From: Micromonospora pallida
GTDB lineage: Bacteria > Actinomycetota > Actinomycetes > Mycobacteriales > Micromonosporaceae
Assembly: GCF_900090325.1 (NCBI RefSeq)
Contig: NZ_FMHW01000002.1
Coordinates: 6,015,001 to 6,079,000 of the forward strand
Length of the DNA: 64,000 nt
Reading direction: 5' to 3'
Shown: piece by piece, positions 50,986 through 59,814 of the stretch
Numbering within the stretch: the first letter of the stretch is position 1
Layout: every line of letters begins with the position of its first letter
Program-made: the position numbers and the translations under genes
The notes under the pieces: model-generated
Told to the model about the DNA's origin: nothing
The model's database searches: none
The model's input: the letters and a program-made list of their open reading frames with translations, nothing else

Positions 50986-51444
50986 TCAGCGGGTGGAGGG
51001 GCCGACCCCGGGTGACTCGACCAGCCGGGACAGCACGATGGCGCTGCGGGTCGAGGTGACGAAGGGTTCCGCGCGGAGCTTCTCCAAGGCCTGTTCGAGG
51101 TGGTTCATGTCGGCCGCCCGCAGATGCACCAGGGCGTCCGCCTCGCCGGAGACGGTGTACGCGCCGACCACCTCCGGGTGCCGCCGGGCGACCACCCCGA
51201 TCTGGGCCGGGGTGGTCCGGCCGGCACAGAACAGCTCGACGAACGCCTCGGTGGTCCAGCCGACGGCGGCCGGGTCGACGACCGCGGTGAACCCCTTGAT
51301 CACCCCGGCGGCCCGCAACCGGTCCACCCGCCGCTTGACCGCCGGGGCGGAGAGCGAAACCCGACTTCCGATCTCCGCGTACGACGCGCGGGCGTCCGCG
51401 ACGAGTAGCGCAATGATTCGCTGATCCACAGCGTCGATCTGCAA
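50986..51444 (-). CDS. Lrp/AsnC family transcriptional regulator
   Basis: 152 residues from TTG 51444 (LQIDAVDQRIIALLVADARAS), with GAGAGG upstream; TTG 51465 would add seven residues. The N-terminal winged helix has YAEIGSRVSLSAPAVKRRVDRLRAAGVIKGF, and the C-terminal RAM ligand domain has ARRHPEVVGAYTVSGEADALVHLR. It is divergent from ddaH; in mycobacteria the same pairing (Rv2324 with Rv2323c) accompanies rocD/rocE, so it probably responds to arginine, ornithine or a related amino acid and controls ddaH. Confidence 0.92.
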   Translation of the reverse strand: MQIDAVDQRIIALLVADARASYAEIGSRVSLSAPAVKRRVDRLRAAGVIKGFTAVVDPAAVGWTTEAFVELFCAGRTTPAQIGVVARRHPEVVGAYTVSGEADALVHLRAADMNHLEQALEKLRAEPFVTSTRSAIVLSRLVESPGVGPSTR

Positions 51445-51512
51445 CGTTCCGCCTCTCGGAAGCAATGGTCGTGGCTGTTGACGACGGTTAACCGTACCTA
51501 GTCTTGGTCATC

Positions 51513-52337
51513 GTGAACCAGCAGCGAGTGCCGCGAAAGCGGACATATCTCATGTGCTCGCCCGAGCACTTCGCGGTCGAGTACGCGATCAACCCGTGGA
51601 TGGACGTCACCACGCCCGTCGACGCCGCGCTCGCCGTCAAGCAGTGGGACCGCCTGCGGGAGGTCCTGGTCGGGCTCGGCCACACCGTGCACCTGCTGAC
51701 CCCCCAGGCGGGCCTGCCGGACATGGTCTACGCCGCCAACGGCGCGTTCGTGGTCGACGGCATCGTCTACGGCGCGCGCTTCAAGCACGAGCAGCGGGCC
51801 GCCGAGGCCGCCGGACACCGGGCCTTCTACGAGGAGCAGGGCTGGCGGTTCGTCGCCCCGAACGAGACCAACGAGGGCGAGGGCGACTTCGCGTACGTGC
51901 CGGAGGCGCACGGCGGGCTGGTCCTCGCCGGGTACGGCTTCCGCACCGACCCGGCCGCCCACGCGGAGGCGCAGGAGGCGCTCGGCCGGCCGGTGATCTC
52001 GCTGCACCTGGTCGACCCGCGCTTCTACCACCTGGACGTGGCGCTCGCCGCGATCGACGACACCAACGTCGTCTACTTCCCCGGCGCGTTCTCGCACGCC
52101 AGCCAGCGGGTTCTGGCCCAGCTCTTCCCGGACGCGGTGATCGCGGACGACACCGACGCCCTCGCCTTCGGCCTCAACCTGGTCAGCGACGGTGCGAACG
52201 TGGTGCTCAACAGCGAGGCCACCCGGCTGGCCGAGAAGCTGAAGGCCGCCGGGTACACCCCGGTGCCGGTCGACCTGGCCGAGCTGAAGAAGGGCGGCGG
52301 CAGCGTGAAGTGCTGCATCGCCGAGCTGCGGCACTGA
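51513..52337 (+). CDS. ddaH: Dimethylargininase (DdaH-like)
   Basis: Amidinotransferase-superfamily enzyme that hydrolyses methylated arginine or related amidino substrates. 274 residues from GTG 51513; TTG 51504 is an alternative. The catalytic Cys is in GSVKCCIAEL near the end, the His in DPRFYHLDVALAAID, and the acidic residue in NETNEGEGDF. The opening RTYLMCSPEHFAVEYAINPWM is typical of the actinobacterial DdaH/arginine-deiminase-like clade. Beside a divergent Lrp regulator. The rocD partner seen in mycobacteria is absent. TAGTCT lies 8 nt upstream. Confidence 0.85.
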   Translation: MNQQRVPRKRTYLMCSPEHFAVEYAINPWMDVTTPVDAALAVKQWDRLREVLVGLGHTVHLLTPQAGLPDMVYAANGAFVVDGIVYGARFKHEQRAAEAAGHRAFYEEQGWRFVAPNETNEGEGDFAYVPEAHGGLVLAGYGFRTDPAAHAEAQEALGRPVISLHLVDPRFYHLDVALAAIDDTNVVYFPGAFSHASQRVLAQLFPDAVIADDTDALAFGLNLVSDGANVVLNSEATRLAEKLKAAGYTPVPVDLAELKKGGGSVKCCIAELRH

Positions 52338-52433
52338 TCTCCGTACCGGCGGCCCGGCGAACCACCCACCCGGTCCCCGCATCCGGCGGCCGGGGTCGGC
52401 GAACCAGCCCGCCCCGGCCGGACCGGTGCCGCC

Positions 52434-53618
52434 TCAGCCCAGCGTGGCCAGCTCGGTGACCAGCATGTTCGCCAGCACCTGGCCGTCGAGCTGCACCCGG
52501 CGCAGGTACCACTTCTGCTGGGGCGTACGGGGCTGGTTGAACTGCCAGGGCCCGCGCGGGCTGTCGATCTGACCGACCTTGCCGAGCGCCAGGTTGACCT
52601 GCTGCGAGTTGGCGTCCGGTCCGGCGAGCCGGATCGCCTTGTCCAGCACCTGCGCCGCGTCGTACGAGGCCATCGCGTACGTGGTCGGCGAGGCGTTGTG
52701 CTTCTTGCGGTACGCCGCCGCGAACCGCCGGTTCGCCGCGTTGTTCAGGTCCGCCGAGTAGTTCAGCGAGGTCATGATGTTCGCCGCCTCGGCCGACTTG
52801 ATCTCGCTGAGCACCGAGCCCTCGGTGAGGAAGCCGGGGGCGTAGATCGGGCCCCGGTAGCCGGCGCCACGCAACTGCCGGATGAACTGCACCGCCGCCG
52901 GGCCGGCGTAGAAGCAGAAGACCGCATCCGGGTCGAGGGCCAGTGCCTGCCGGATGTCGTTGGCGAAGAAGTCACCGTCCGGGTCGGTGGAGAACCGGGT
53001 CCAGATCGGCTCCCCGACCAGCCGTGGGTCGGACGCCCCGAACTCCTGGGTGAAGCCCTTGACCACGTCGAGGCTGCCGACGTTCTCCGGGGCGACGATC
53101 GCCACCCGGCTCTTCGCCGGCATCTGCTGCTTGAGGTACCGACCCAGGGCCCGACCCGGCTCGTCGAGCACGTACGACGTCCGCCAGATGTAGACGACGC
53201 TCTGTAGAGCGGCGGGGGATGCGTCCGAGCCGACCAGTGGCACCCGGGCCTGTTCGACGGTGTCCCGGATGCCGACCATGACCGAGGAGTTGACCACCCC
53301 GGTCAGCGCGAGCACGCCCTGCTGGAGCAGGTTGTCGACGGCCGCCTTGCCGGTGGTCGCGTTCTCCCCCTCATCGGCGGTGAGCAGGGTCACCGGCCGG
53401 TTGCCGAGGTGCTGGTCGTTGAGGTCGAGGAAGAGCTGGAAGCCGTTGCGGAGCTCGTCGCCGATCGGCTTGTAGCCGCCGGTCTGGGGCGCGATCAACC
53501 CGATCTTGATGGGGCTGCCGCTCGCCGGTGTCTCGTCGTCCGCATCGGTGCCACACGCGGCGGTCAGCCCCGTCCCGACCGTCGCGGCCAACAGTTGGAG
53601 CACCCGCCTGCGGTTCAT
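52434..53618 (-). CDS. Branched-chain amino acid-type substrate-binding lipoprotein
   Basis: 394 residues from ATG 53618. Signal peptide RRRVLQLLAATVGTGLTAAC has a lipobox with Cys 22 and a double-arginine-like start. The mature part is a periplasmic-binding-protein type I (LivJ-like) fold: IKIGLIAPQTGGYKPIGDEL, VALTGVVNSSVMVG, VAIVAPENVGSLDVVKGF, YAGPAAVQFIRQLRGAGY, and TYAMASYDAAQVLDKAI. No ABC permease or ATPase gene is adjacent, so it either works with a remote transporter or senses for another protein. Confidence 0.9.
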   Translation of the reverse strand: MNRRRVLQLLAATVGTGLTAACGTDADDETPASGSPIKIGLIAPQTGGYKPIGDELRNGFQLFLDLNDQHLGNRPVTLLTADEGENATTGKAAVDNLLQQGVLALTGVVNSSVMVGIRDTVEQARVPLVGSDASPAALQSVVYIWRTSYVLDEPGRALGRYLKQQMPAKSRVAIVAPENVGSLDVVKGFTQEFGASDPRLVGEPIWTRFSTDPDGDFFANDIRQALALDPDAVFCFYAGPAAVQFIRQLRGAGYRGPIYAPGFLTEGSVLSEIKSAEAANIMTSLNYSADLNNAANRRFAAAYRKKHNASPTTYAMASYDAAQVLDKAIRLAGPDANSQQVNLALGKVGQIDSPRGPWQFNQPRTPQQKWYLRRVQLDGQVLANMLVTELATLG

Positions 53619-53708
53619 CTGCTACACCAAGTTCCTTCCGGGAGGGTGGTGCCTGACCAGTCGCAGTACCCTCGGCGTTCTACTCTTTCCTCGACGCTGC
53701 GTCAATGG

Positions 53709-54506
53709 TCATTGATCTTGTTGTAATGATCGCAGCGCAGCGGCCACTGCGGACCACGCCGACGAGGTCGGATCGATAAGCCCGAAGTGTTCACAGTCGG
53801 GTAGTTCGACAAGGGCGACGGACGCCCCCAATGTCCGAGCTTTGGCCACGAATGATCGACTCATCATGATCGGTACCTGCTCGTCCCGTACGCCGTGTAT
53901 GACTACGGTCCGTGTGCGCAGCGGCAACGCGACCGACGGGTCGGCCTGCGCGTACCGGTCGGGCACCTCCGCCGGGCCGCCGCCGAGGAGCGCGGCCACC
54001 GCGCCGCCGTCCAGATCCCGCCGGTACGCCTCGACCAGGTCCGCCACCGGGGCCAGCGCCAGCACCCCGGCCACCGTCTCCGGGGCGGTGGCGGCCACGT
54101 ACAGCGCGAGCTGTCCACCGGCGGAGTGCCCCACCAGCAACGGCGGTCCGGGGGCCACCCGGTCGGGCAGCGCCCGGGCAGCCAGGGCGGGCAGGGTGGC
54201 CACCGCGTCCCGGACATCGGCCAGTGTTCCCGGCCAGCCGCCGCCCGGCTGTCCGGTACGCCGGTACTCCACCTGCGCCACCGGGTACCCGAGTCCGGCC
54301 AGGCCCACCGCCAGCGGACCGGTGTGCGTACGGTCGTACTCCGCCCGCCAGAAGCCGCCGTGCACCACCAAGACCAGCGGCCGGGGTGGCCCAGACCCCT
54401 TCGGGTGGCGCAGGTCGGCCACCTGGTCGGGCAGGTCGCCGTAGGCGACCGTGGCGTCCGGGTCGGGGGCGGGCCGGGTCAGCACCTCACGGGGATCGGC
54501 GGACAT
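53709..54506 (-). CDS. Alpha/beta hydrolase
   Basis: 265 residues from ATG 54506. Oxyanion-hole HGGFW is in VLVVHGGFWRAEYDRTH, the nucleophile is in LLVGHSAGGQLALYVAA (GHSAGG), and the Asp and His are in HGVRDEQVP and LPDCEHFGLI. The HGGFW/GHSAGG pair matches arylformamidase/esterase-type hydrolases. No signal peptide. It stands alone; a C-rich tract on the plus strand lies just after its start. Confidence 0.88.
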   Translation of the reverse strand: MSADPREVLTRPAPDPDATVAYGDLPDQVADLRHPKGSGPPRPLVLVVHGGFWRAEYDRTHTGPLAVGLAGLGYPVAQVEYRRTGQPGGGWPGTLADVRDAVATLPALAARALPDRVAPGPPLLVGHSAGGQLALYVAATAPETVAGVLALAPVADLVEAYRRDLDGGAVAALLGGGPAEVPDRYAQADPSVALPLRTRTVVIHGVRDEQVPIMMSRSFVAKARTLGASVALVELPDCEHFGLIDPTSSAWSAVAAALRSLQQDQ

Positions 54507-54537
54507 CCCGCGACGCTACTGCCCTCGTCCCGGCCCG

Positions 54538-54606
54538 CCCAGCCCCCGGCCCAGCCCCCACCCCGGCCCGCCCCCGCCCGGCCCCGGCCCCCGCCCGGCC
54601 CCACCC
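54538..54606. other. C-rich tract with G-quadruplex potential on the minus strand
   Basis: Nearly all C and G with many runs of four or five C on the plus strand, hence G4-type runs on the minus strand. It lies between the divergent hydrolase and tandem GNAT genes. Confidence 0.7.
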
Positions 54607-54642
54607 GCCGGAAAGCGGGTGCCGAGCCGGGCTGGTCGTGTG

Positions 54643-54648
54643 TACCGT
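54643..54648 (+). promoter_or_regulatory. Leaderless -10 element for tandem GNAT gene
   Basis: TACCGT lies 7 nt before ATG 54656. Confidence 0.5.
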
Positions 54649-54655
54649 GCCGGCC

Positions 54656-55624
54656 ATGTCCCGCGTGGAGGTAAGGCCGCTCGAGACCGCTGACCTGGCC
54701 GACTGCGGCGCGCTGCTGGCCGCCCGGCACCGTCGCCACCGCACCGCCCAGCCGTTGCTGTCCCCCCGGTTCGAGGAGCCCGACGCCGCGGTCGCGGAGC
54801 TGACCGCCGCCTTCGGGACGGCCGACGCGTCCGGTGCGGTCGCGTTCCGCGCTGGCGTGCCGGTCGGCTTCCTGCTCGGCGCCCCGAAGCCGTCCCCGGT
54901 GTGGGGACCGAACGTCTGGGTCGAGGCGGCCGGGCAGGCGGTCACCGACGCCGAGGTGATGCGCGACCTGTACGGGGTCGCCGCTGCCCGCTGGGTCGAC
55001 GAGGGCCGCTCGGCGCACTACGTGCTCGTGCCGGCGCACGACACCGAACTGGCGCGCGCCTGGTACCGCCTGGGCTTCGGGCAGCAGCATGCGCACGCCA
55101 TCCGGCCGGCAACCGGCCCGGTGGCACCCCCGGCCCCCCGGCTGACGGTACGCCGGGCCACCCGGGCGGACATCCCGATGCTCGCCCGGCTCGACGTCGA
55201 GCTGCCGGTGCACCAGGGCCGGTCCCCGGTGTTCTCCGCCGGCCAGGTCACCACGGTCGAGGAGAACCTCGCCGAGTGGGCGAACGACATCGACGACCCC
55301 GCCTACGCCACGTTCGTGGTCGAACACGACGGCGAGGTGGTCGGCTCGGCAACGGGGTGCGCGCTGGAACTGTCGAGTTCACACGCCGGCCTGGCCCGCC
55401 CGGAGAACGCCGGGTTCCTGGGGTTCGCCGCGGTCTTCCCGCCGGCCCGTGGTCTCGGTGCCGGCCGGGCCCTCGGCGAAGCGGTGATCGAGTGGGCGGC
55501 CGACAGCGGATTCGACAGCGTGGTCACCGACTGGCGGGTGACGAACCTGCTCTCCTCGCGGGCCTGGCCGGCGCTCGGCTTCACCGAGACGTTCCTCCGG
55601 CTGCACCGCCTCGTCGGCTACTGA
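54656..55624 (+). CDS. Tandem-domain GNAT N-acetyltransferase
   Basis: 322 residues from ATG 54656. The two halves look alike. Residues 1-155 start VEVRPLETADLADCGALLAARHR, without a clear acetyl-CoA motif. Residues 160-322 start LTVRRATRADIPMLARLDVEL and carry a clear motif A, FLGFAAVFPPARGLGAGRAL, followed by ALGFTETFLRLHR. The C-terminal half is likely catalytic. Similar tandem GNAT proteins occur in mycobacteria and streptomycetes. Substrate unknown. Confidence 0.88.
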   Translation: MSRVEVRPLETADLADCGALLAARHRRHRTAQPLLSPRFEEPDAAVAELTAAFGTADASGAVAFRAGVPVGFLLGAPKPSPVWGPNVWVEAAGQAVTDAEVMRDLYGVAAARWVDEGRSAHYVLVPAHDTELARAWYRLGFGQQHAHAIRPATGPVAPPAPRLTVRRATRADIPMLARLDVELPVHQGRSPVFSAGQVTTVEENLAEWANDIDDPAYATFVVEHDGEVVGSATGCALELSSSHAGLARPENAGFLGFAAVFPPARGLGAGRALGEAVIEWAADSGFDSVVTDWRVTNLLSSRAWPALGFTETFLRLHRLVGY

Positions 55625-55728
55625 GCCGGGGCCGCGCGGGTCCGGCGAGCGCTCCCACGCGCCGTCACTTCCACCCGGTACGGCGTCCCGGTGAGCGGTG
55701 ACCGCCCGGCCTGGGTCAAGATGGTGCC

Positions 55729-56325
55729 ATGACCGAAGGACGTTCCGCTGCACAGAACGACGAGCCGGGCCAGGAGGGCATCGGACACTCCGGCACGGTG
55801 GTGGTGATCGGCCCGGACGGCCGCCCGGTGGGCACGGTGCAGACCGACGAGGCGCAGAGCGAGGACCCGGCCCGCCTGGTCGAGCAGCCGGCCAAGGTGA
55901 TGCGGATCGGGAGCATGATCAAGCAGCTCCTGGAGGAGGTCAAGTCCGCCCCGCTGGACGATGCCAGCCGGCACCGGATGCGGGAGATCCACGAGCGGTC
56001 GATCGTCGAGCTGAAGGAGGGCCTCGCTCCGGAACTCCGCGAGGAGCTGGAGCGGATCTCGCTGCCCTTCACCGAGGACAAGGCCCCCAGCGAGGGCGAG
56101 TTGCGGATCGCGCACGCCCAGCTCGTCGGCTGGCTGGAGGGTCTCTTCCACGGCATCCAGGCGGCGTTGGTCGCCCAGCAGATGGCCGCCCGGGTACAAC
56201 TCGAGCAGATGCGGTCCGGCGGCCGGCAGGCGCTGCCCAGCGGTCCGGGCGCCGTCATCCCCGGCATGCCGGGGATGATCCAGCCGTCAGGCAACGAGGG
56301 ACACGGCACCGGCCAGTACCTCTGA
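55729..56325 (+). CDS. bpa: Bacterial proteasome activator
   Basis: Bpa/PafE forms a dodecameric ring that opens the 20S proteasome gate without ATP. 198 residues from ATG 55729. The central helical bundle (KVMRIGSMIKQLLEEVKSA, LDDASRHRMREIHERSIVELK, HAQLVGWLEGLFHGIQAALVAQQM) matches the family, and the last four residues GQYL form the HbYX-like tail that docks into the proteasome. Caagat at 55717-55722 is 6 nt before ATG, suggesting a leaderless message. This implies that the organism carries a 20S proteasome elsewhere. Confidence 0.95.
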   Translation: MTEGRSAAQNDEPGQEGIGHSGTVVVIGPDGRPVGTVQTDEAQSEDPARLVEQPAKVMRIGSMIKQLLEEVKSAPLDDASRHRMREIHERSIVELKEGLAPELREELERISLPFTEDKAPSEGELRIAHAQLVGWLEGLFHGIQAALVAQQMAARVQLEQMRSGGRQALPSGPGAVIPGMPGMIQPSGNEGHGTGQYL

Positions 56326-56349
56326 TCCCCGGACCGGACCGGGGGCGAC

Positions 56350-56382
56350 GGCCGGGGGACCGCCGATCATCGGCCCCCGGCC
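56350..56382. terminator. Hairpin between convergent bpa and HAD genes
   Basis: ggccggggg (56350-56358) pairs with cccccggcc (56374-56382), with an inner stem ccgat/atcgg. It directly precedes the end of the HAD gene on the minus strand. Confidence 0.7.
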
Positions 56383-57222
56383 TCAGGAGTCGGGGAAGAC
56401 CCGGTCCAGGTACGCCGCCACACCGTCCTCGTCGTTCGTCGCGGTCACCTCGTCGGCGATCGTCAGGACGGCGTGGTGCGCGTTGCCCACCGCCACCGCC
56501 CGTCCGGCCCAGGTCAGCATCGGTACGTCGTTCGGCATGTCGCCGAAGGCCAGCACGTCCCGGGCGGACAGCCCCAGCCGGGAGCAGTACCAGGCCAGGC
56601 CGGCCGCCTTGGTCACCCCCGACGCGGAGATCTCCACCAGCCCGGAGTTCGACGAGTGGGTGGCCTCGGCCAGCCCGGCCAGCGCCTCCGTCACCACCGA
56701 CGTGAACCGGTCCGGATCCTGCACACCGGCCCGGACCAGCAGTTTCACCGCCGGTACGGCGAGCAGTTCCTCCGGCGTCTCGATCACCCGGATCACCGTC
56801 GGGTCGGCGTCCCAGTGCAGTGGGAAGTGCGCCTCGTGCCGCATCTGGCGGCTGTCCACCACCTCCACCGCGAGGCTCACCCCGGGCACCGCCGCCCGCA
56901 GCCGCCGGGCCACCTCGGCGAGCAGTTCCGGGGCGAGCGGGTCGGCGCGCAGCACCTCGTCGGCGGCCGGGTCGTAGACCACCGCCCCGTTCGCGCAGAC
57001 CGCCGGCAGCGGCGCGGGAAGCTGGTCGTACACCACCTGCAACCAGCGGATCGGACGGCCGGTGACCAGCACGACCGGCGTGCCCTGCGCGCTGATCCGC
57101 GTCAGCACCCGCGCGGTGTACGGACTCAGCGTCCGATCCGCGCGGAGCAGGGTGCCGTCGATGTCGCTGGCGACGAGCCGGGGGATGGGACGGACGGTGG
57201 CGGGCGGAGGGGTGGGATCCAT
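56383..57222 (-). CDS. HAD-superfamily phosphatase (Cof-type)
   Basis: 279 residues from ATG 57222, whose A overlaps the upstream stop (TGATG). Motif I is LVASDIDGTLLRAD, motif II is VVLVTGRP, Lys is in VKLLVRAG and ISASGVTKAAGLAWY, and motif IV is LAFGDMPNDVPML. The C2B cap is inserted between motifs II and III as in sugar-phosphate phosphatases. Paralog of the next gene with about one third identical residues by eye. Both are expected to share a transcript. Confidence 0.93.
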   Translation of the reverse strand: MDPTPPPATVRPIPRLVASDIDGTLLRADRTLSPYTARVLTRISAQGTPVVLVTGRPIRWLQVVYDQLPAPLPAVCANGAVVYDPAADEVLRADPLAPELLAEVARRLRAAVPGVSLAVEVVDSRQMRHEAHFPLHWDADPTVIRVIETPEELLAVPAVKLLVRAGVQDPDRFTSVVTEALAGLAEATHSSNSGLVEISASGVTKAAGLAWYCSRLGLSARDVLAFGDMPNDVPMLTWAGRAVAVGNAHHAVLTIADEVTATNDEDGVAAYLDRVFPDS

Positions 57223-58043
57223 CAGCCGGAGAGTAGCCGGTCCAGGTACACCGCCACCCCGTCGTCGTCGTTGCGCAGGGTCACCTCGTCGGCGGCGGCC
57301 CGGACCGCCGGGTGGGCGTTGGCGACGGCCACCCGCGCCCAGCCGGCCCACTCGAACATCGGCAGGTCGTTGGGCATGTCCCCGAAGACCAGCACGTCGG
57401 CCGGGTCCACGCCGAGCGCCTCGGCGACCACGGTGAGGCCGGTGGACTTGTCCACCCCGGGCGGGCAGATCTCGATGAAGCCGAGCCCGGCCTGGGTGAG
57501 TTCGGCCACCTCGGCCGGCACGATGCTGCGCGCCACCGCCAGCAGGTCGTCCACGTGGTGGTCCTGGGCATGGGCGAACGCCTTGATCACGTCATGGTTG
57601 AGGCACTCGGCGCGGACCCGCGCCTCGAATCGGTCCTGGTAGGGCCAGCTCGGGTGGTAGTCGCCCCAGAGCGGCGCGTCCGGGTCGTCCAGAGCCTCGA
57701 CCATCACGGTCAGCGGGCCGACCGCCGCCTCCAGGTCGGCGATGACCTTGGCCAGCACCTTCGCGGAGAGCCGCTCGTCACGGAGCACCACCGGTCCGGC
57801 CGGGTCGGTCTGGTCCACCACCCGGCCGCCCCCGGCCATGACCAGGTAGTCGGCGGCCCGGATGTCGTTGCGGGTCAGCTCGACCAGTCTCGGCCCCCGA
57901 CCGGTCGCGCCGATCACCGGGATACCGGCGGCCCGGACCCGGTCGAGCACCCCATGGGTGTACGCGGACACCGTGTCGTCACTGCGGACGAGCGTCCCGT
58001 CGAGGTCGGTGGCGATCATCTTCGGCAGTCCCGGACGGGTCAT
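57222..58043 (-). CDS. HAD-superfamily phosphatase (Cof-type), upstream paralog
   Basis: 273 residues from ATG 58043, preceded by GAAGGAGGAACG. Motif I is MIATDLDGTLVRSD, motif II VIGATGRGPRLVE, the Lys is in CPPGVDKSTGLTVV, and motif IV is LVFGDMPNDLPMFEWAG. It and the next gene are a tandem duplicate pair; in actinobacteria a Cof-type phosphatase pair often follows serS, but that is not in view. Substrate unknown. The 292-base gap upstream (58044-58335) holds nothing I recognise. Confidence 0.93.
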   Translation of the reverse strand: MTRPGLPKMIATDLDGTLVRSDDTVSAYTHGVLDRVRAAGIPVIGATGRGPRLVELTRNDIRAADYLVMAGGGRVVDQTDPAGPVVLRDERLSAKVLAKVIADLEAAVGPLTVMVEALDDPDAPLWGDYHPSWPYQDRFEARVRAECLNHDVIKAFAHAQDHHVDDLLAVARSIVPAEVAELTQAGLGFIEICPPGVDKSTGLTVVAEALGVDPADVLVFGDMPNDLPMFEWAGWARVAVANAHPAVRAAADEVTLRNDDDGVAVYLDRLLSG

Positions 58044-58335
58044 CGTTCCTCCTTCGCCCGCCGCCGTCGCGCCAGCCGATCGGGTCGTCGGAGCCTCGTC
58101 GGGCGGGACGGCGGGCAGCAACCGTACCTCGCCCGACCGGCGGTGACCATGGCTTCACGGCGAATCACCCGCCAACCTCCGGTGTCCGTTCGGACACCGA
58201 CCGGGTGCCGGTCGACGGCCGAAAGGTGGCCGGCGACGGGCCTCCGGAACGGGCGGTGGGTGACCAGCGATCCTGGTTCACGCGTTCGCCGGTCGGGGCT
58301 GGCGGCCGGCGACGTCGGCGATCCGACCGCCGTGG

Positions 58336-59133
58336 TCAGCGCTCGCCGGGTGGCTCCGGACGGGCGAACGGGCTGGCCGGTTCCACGGTCAGCCCCTCCG
58401 GCGCGGATGGCTCGTCCTCCTCCACCGGCCGGCTCCGCCGCCGCGGCCACCACGGCCGGTCGGCGGATGCCGCCGTCGAGCCCGCTGGCTCCGGTCCGTC
58501 GGCGGGCGGGGAACCCGGGTCGTCGTCGTTCCAAGCCGTCGTGTCGTCCCCGGGCTCGGGGCGGCGGTCGGTCGATCCGCTCAGTCGCAGCGCCGCCCCG
58601 AGGAGCGTCACGCCCACGAAGGCCATCACCAGCCCTCGTCCGTACTCGACCTGGAAGCCGCTGTCGGCGCTGTAGAAGAGGGAACGTCGGGTGGAGTCGT
58701 CGAGCGAGACGGTGGCGGCGACGAGGAGCGCGAGCAGCGCCACCGCGAGGCCCGAACCGAGCACCCGCGCGTTGCGCCGGACCTCCCGGGTGCCGCCGAG
58801 CGCGAGCGCCGTCGCGCCGGACAGGGCGAGCAGCCCGACGAGGTAACCGACGCCGAATCCGCCCACCTCGGCGACGCCGCCGGGGACGCGGAGGTTGCTG
58901 CTGCCCTCCGGCCCGTTCCCCGGCACCGTCATCACCAACCACTCGCCCAGCAACGAGGCGAGTGCGGCGACCCCGCCCAGCCCGACCAGGACGACCGGGA
59001 GCCGGGGGTCCCGGCCGAGCCCGGCCAACGTACGGGGAAGGCGGTCCGGCTCGGGGGTGGTCGAGCCCCACTCCAGGACGGCCGCGCCGTCGGATCGGTT
59101 GCCCTGGCGGGGAATGGGGAGATCCTGGGACAT
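58336..59133 (-). CDS. Hypothetical membrane protein
   Basis: 265 residues from ATG 59133. About four transmembrane segments: LPVVLVGLGGVAALASLLGEWL, GYLVGLLALSGATALALGG, RVLGSGLAVALLALLVAATVS and GLVMAFVGVTLLGAALRL. The C-terminal 75 residues are acidic, Pro/Ser-rich and disordered. AAGGGTGACC upstream serves as ribosome binding site. No family recognised. Confidence 0.78.
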   Translation of the reverse strand: MSQDLPIPRQGNRSDGAAVLEWGSTTPEPDRLPRTLAGLGRDPRLPVVLVGLGGVAALASLLGEWLVMTVPGNGPEGSSNLRVPGGVAEVGGFGVGYLVGLLALSGATALALGGTREVRRNARVLGSGLAVALLALLVAATVSLDDSTRRSLFYSADSGFQVEYGRGLVMAFVGVTLLGAALRLSGSTDRRPEPGDDTTAWNDDDPGSPPADGPEPAGSTAASADRPWWPRRRSRPVEEDEPSAPEGLTVEPASPFARPEPPGER

Positions 59134-59264
59134 CGGTCACCCTTCCACGGTCGCGGGGTCTGAGCTGCGGCGTTACCGGGTCTGTGCCGAATCATGACAC
59201 AGCCTGTCGGGAAGGGCCGGGAGCGTGGGCACGGGAACCGGTCTCCGGGCGACGCCGGGTCGGA

Positions 59265-59270
59265 TAGCGT
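59265..59270 (+). promoter_or_regulatory. Leaderless -10 element for OsmC gene
   Basis: TAGCGT lies 6 nt before ATG 59277. Confidence 0.55.
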
Positions 59271-59276
59271 CGGGCT

Positions 59277-59708
59277 ATGCCTATCCGAACCGCATCCGCA
59301 CGCTGGCAGGGCAACCTGACCGAGGGCGCCGGCACGCTCCGCACCGGGCAGGGAGGGTACGAGGGGAACTACTCGTACAAGTCGCGTTTCGAGGAGGGCG
59401 AAGGGACCAACCCGGAGGAACTGGTCGGCGCGGCGCACGCCGCCTGTTTCTCGATGGCCCTCTCCAAGGCGCTCGCCGACGCCGGTACGCCAGGCACCTC
59501 CGTGGAGACCACCGCCAAGGTGCACTTCGACAAGACCGATGCCGGCATGACGATCACCCGGATCGACCTGGACACCACCGGGCGGGTTCCCGGCATCGAC
59601 GAGGCGACGTTCACCGAGCTGGCCGAGACCGCCAAGCGGAACTGCCCGATCTCCCGGTTGCTCTCCCCGGGTGCCGAGATCAGCCTCACCGCCCGCCTGG
59701 CCTCCTGA
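59277..59708 (+). CDS. OsmC/Ohr family peroxiredoxin
   Basis: 143 residues from ATG 59277 (MPIRTASARWQGNLTEGAGTL). Reduces organic hydroperoxides with two cysteines: the first in VGAAHAACFSMALSKAL, the second in AKRNCPISRLLS. Arg and Glu of NPEELVGAAHAACFSM complete the active site. The opening and NCPISR motif place it in the OsmC rather than Ohr subfamily. It stands alone, with a leaderless promoter. Confidence 0.93.
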   Translation: MPIRTASARWQGNLTEGAGTLRTGQGGYEGNYSYKSRFEEGEGTNPEELVGAAHAACFSMALSKALADAGTPGTSVETTAKVHFDKTDAGMTITRIDLDTTGRVPGIDEATFTELAETAKRNCPISRLLSPGAEISLTARLAS

Positions 59709-59814
59709 CCTCCTGGGTGGCCCGCACCTGACGGCCGTCGGCGGGGACGGGGGTCCCGCCGACGGCCTGAGGCGGAGGCGTCACCGGGGTCGCCGGTTGC
59801 GGCAGAATGGTCGC

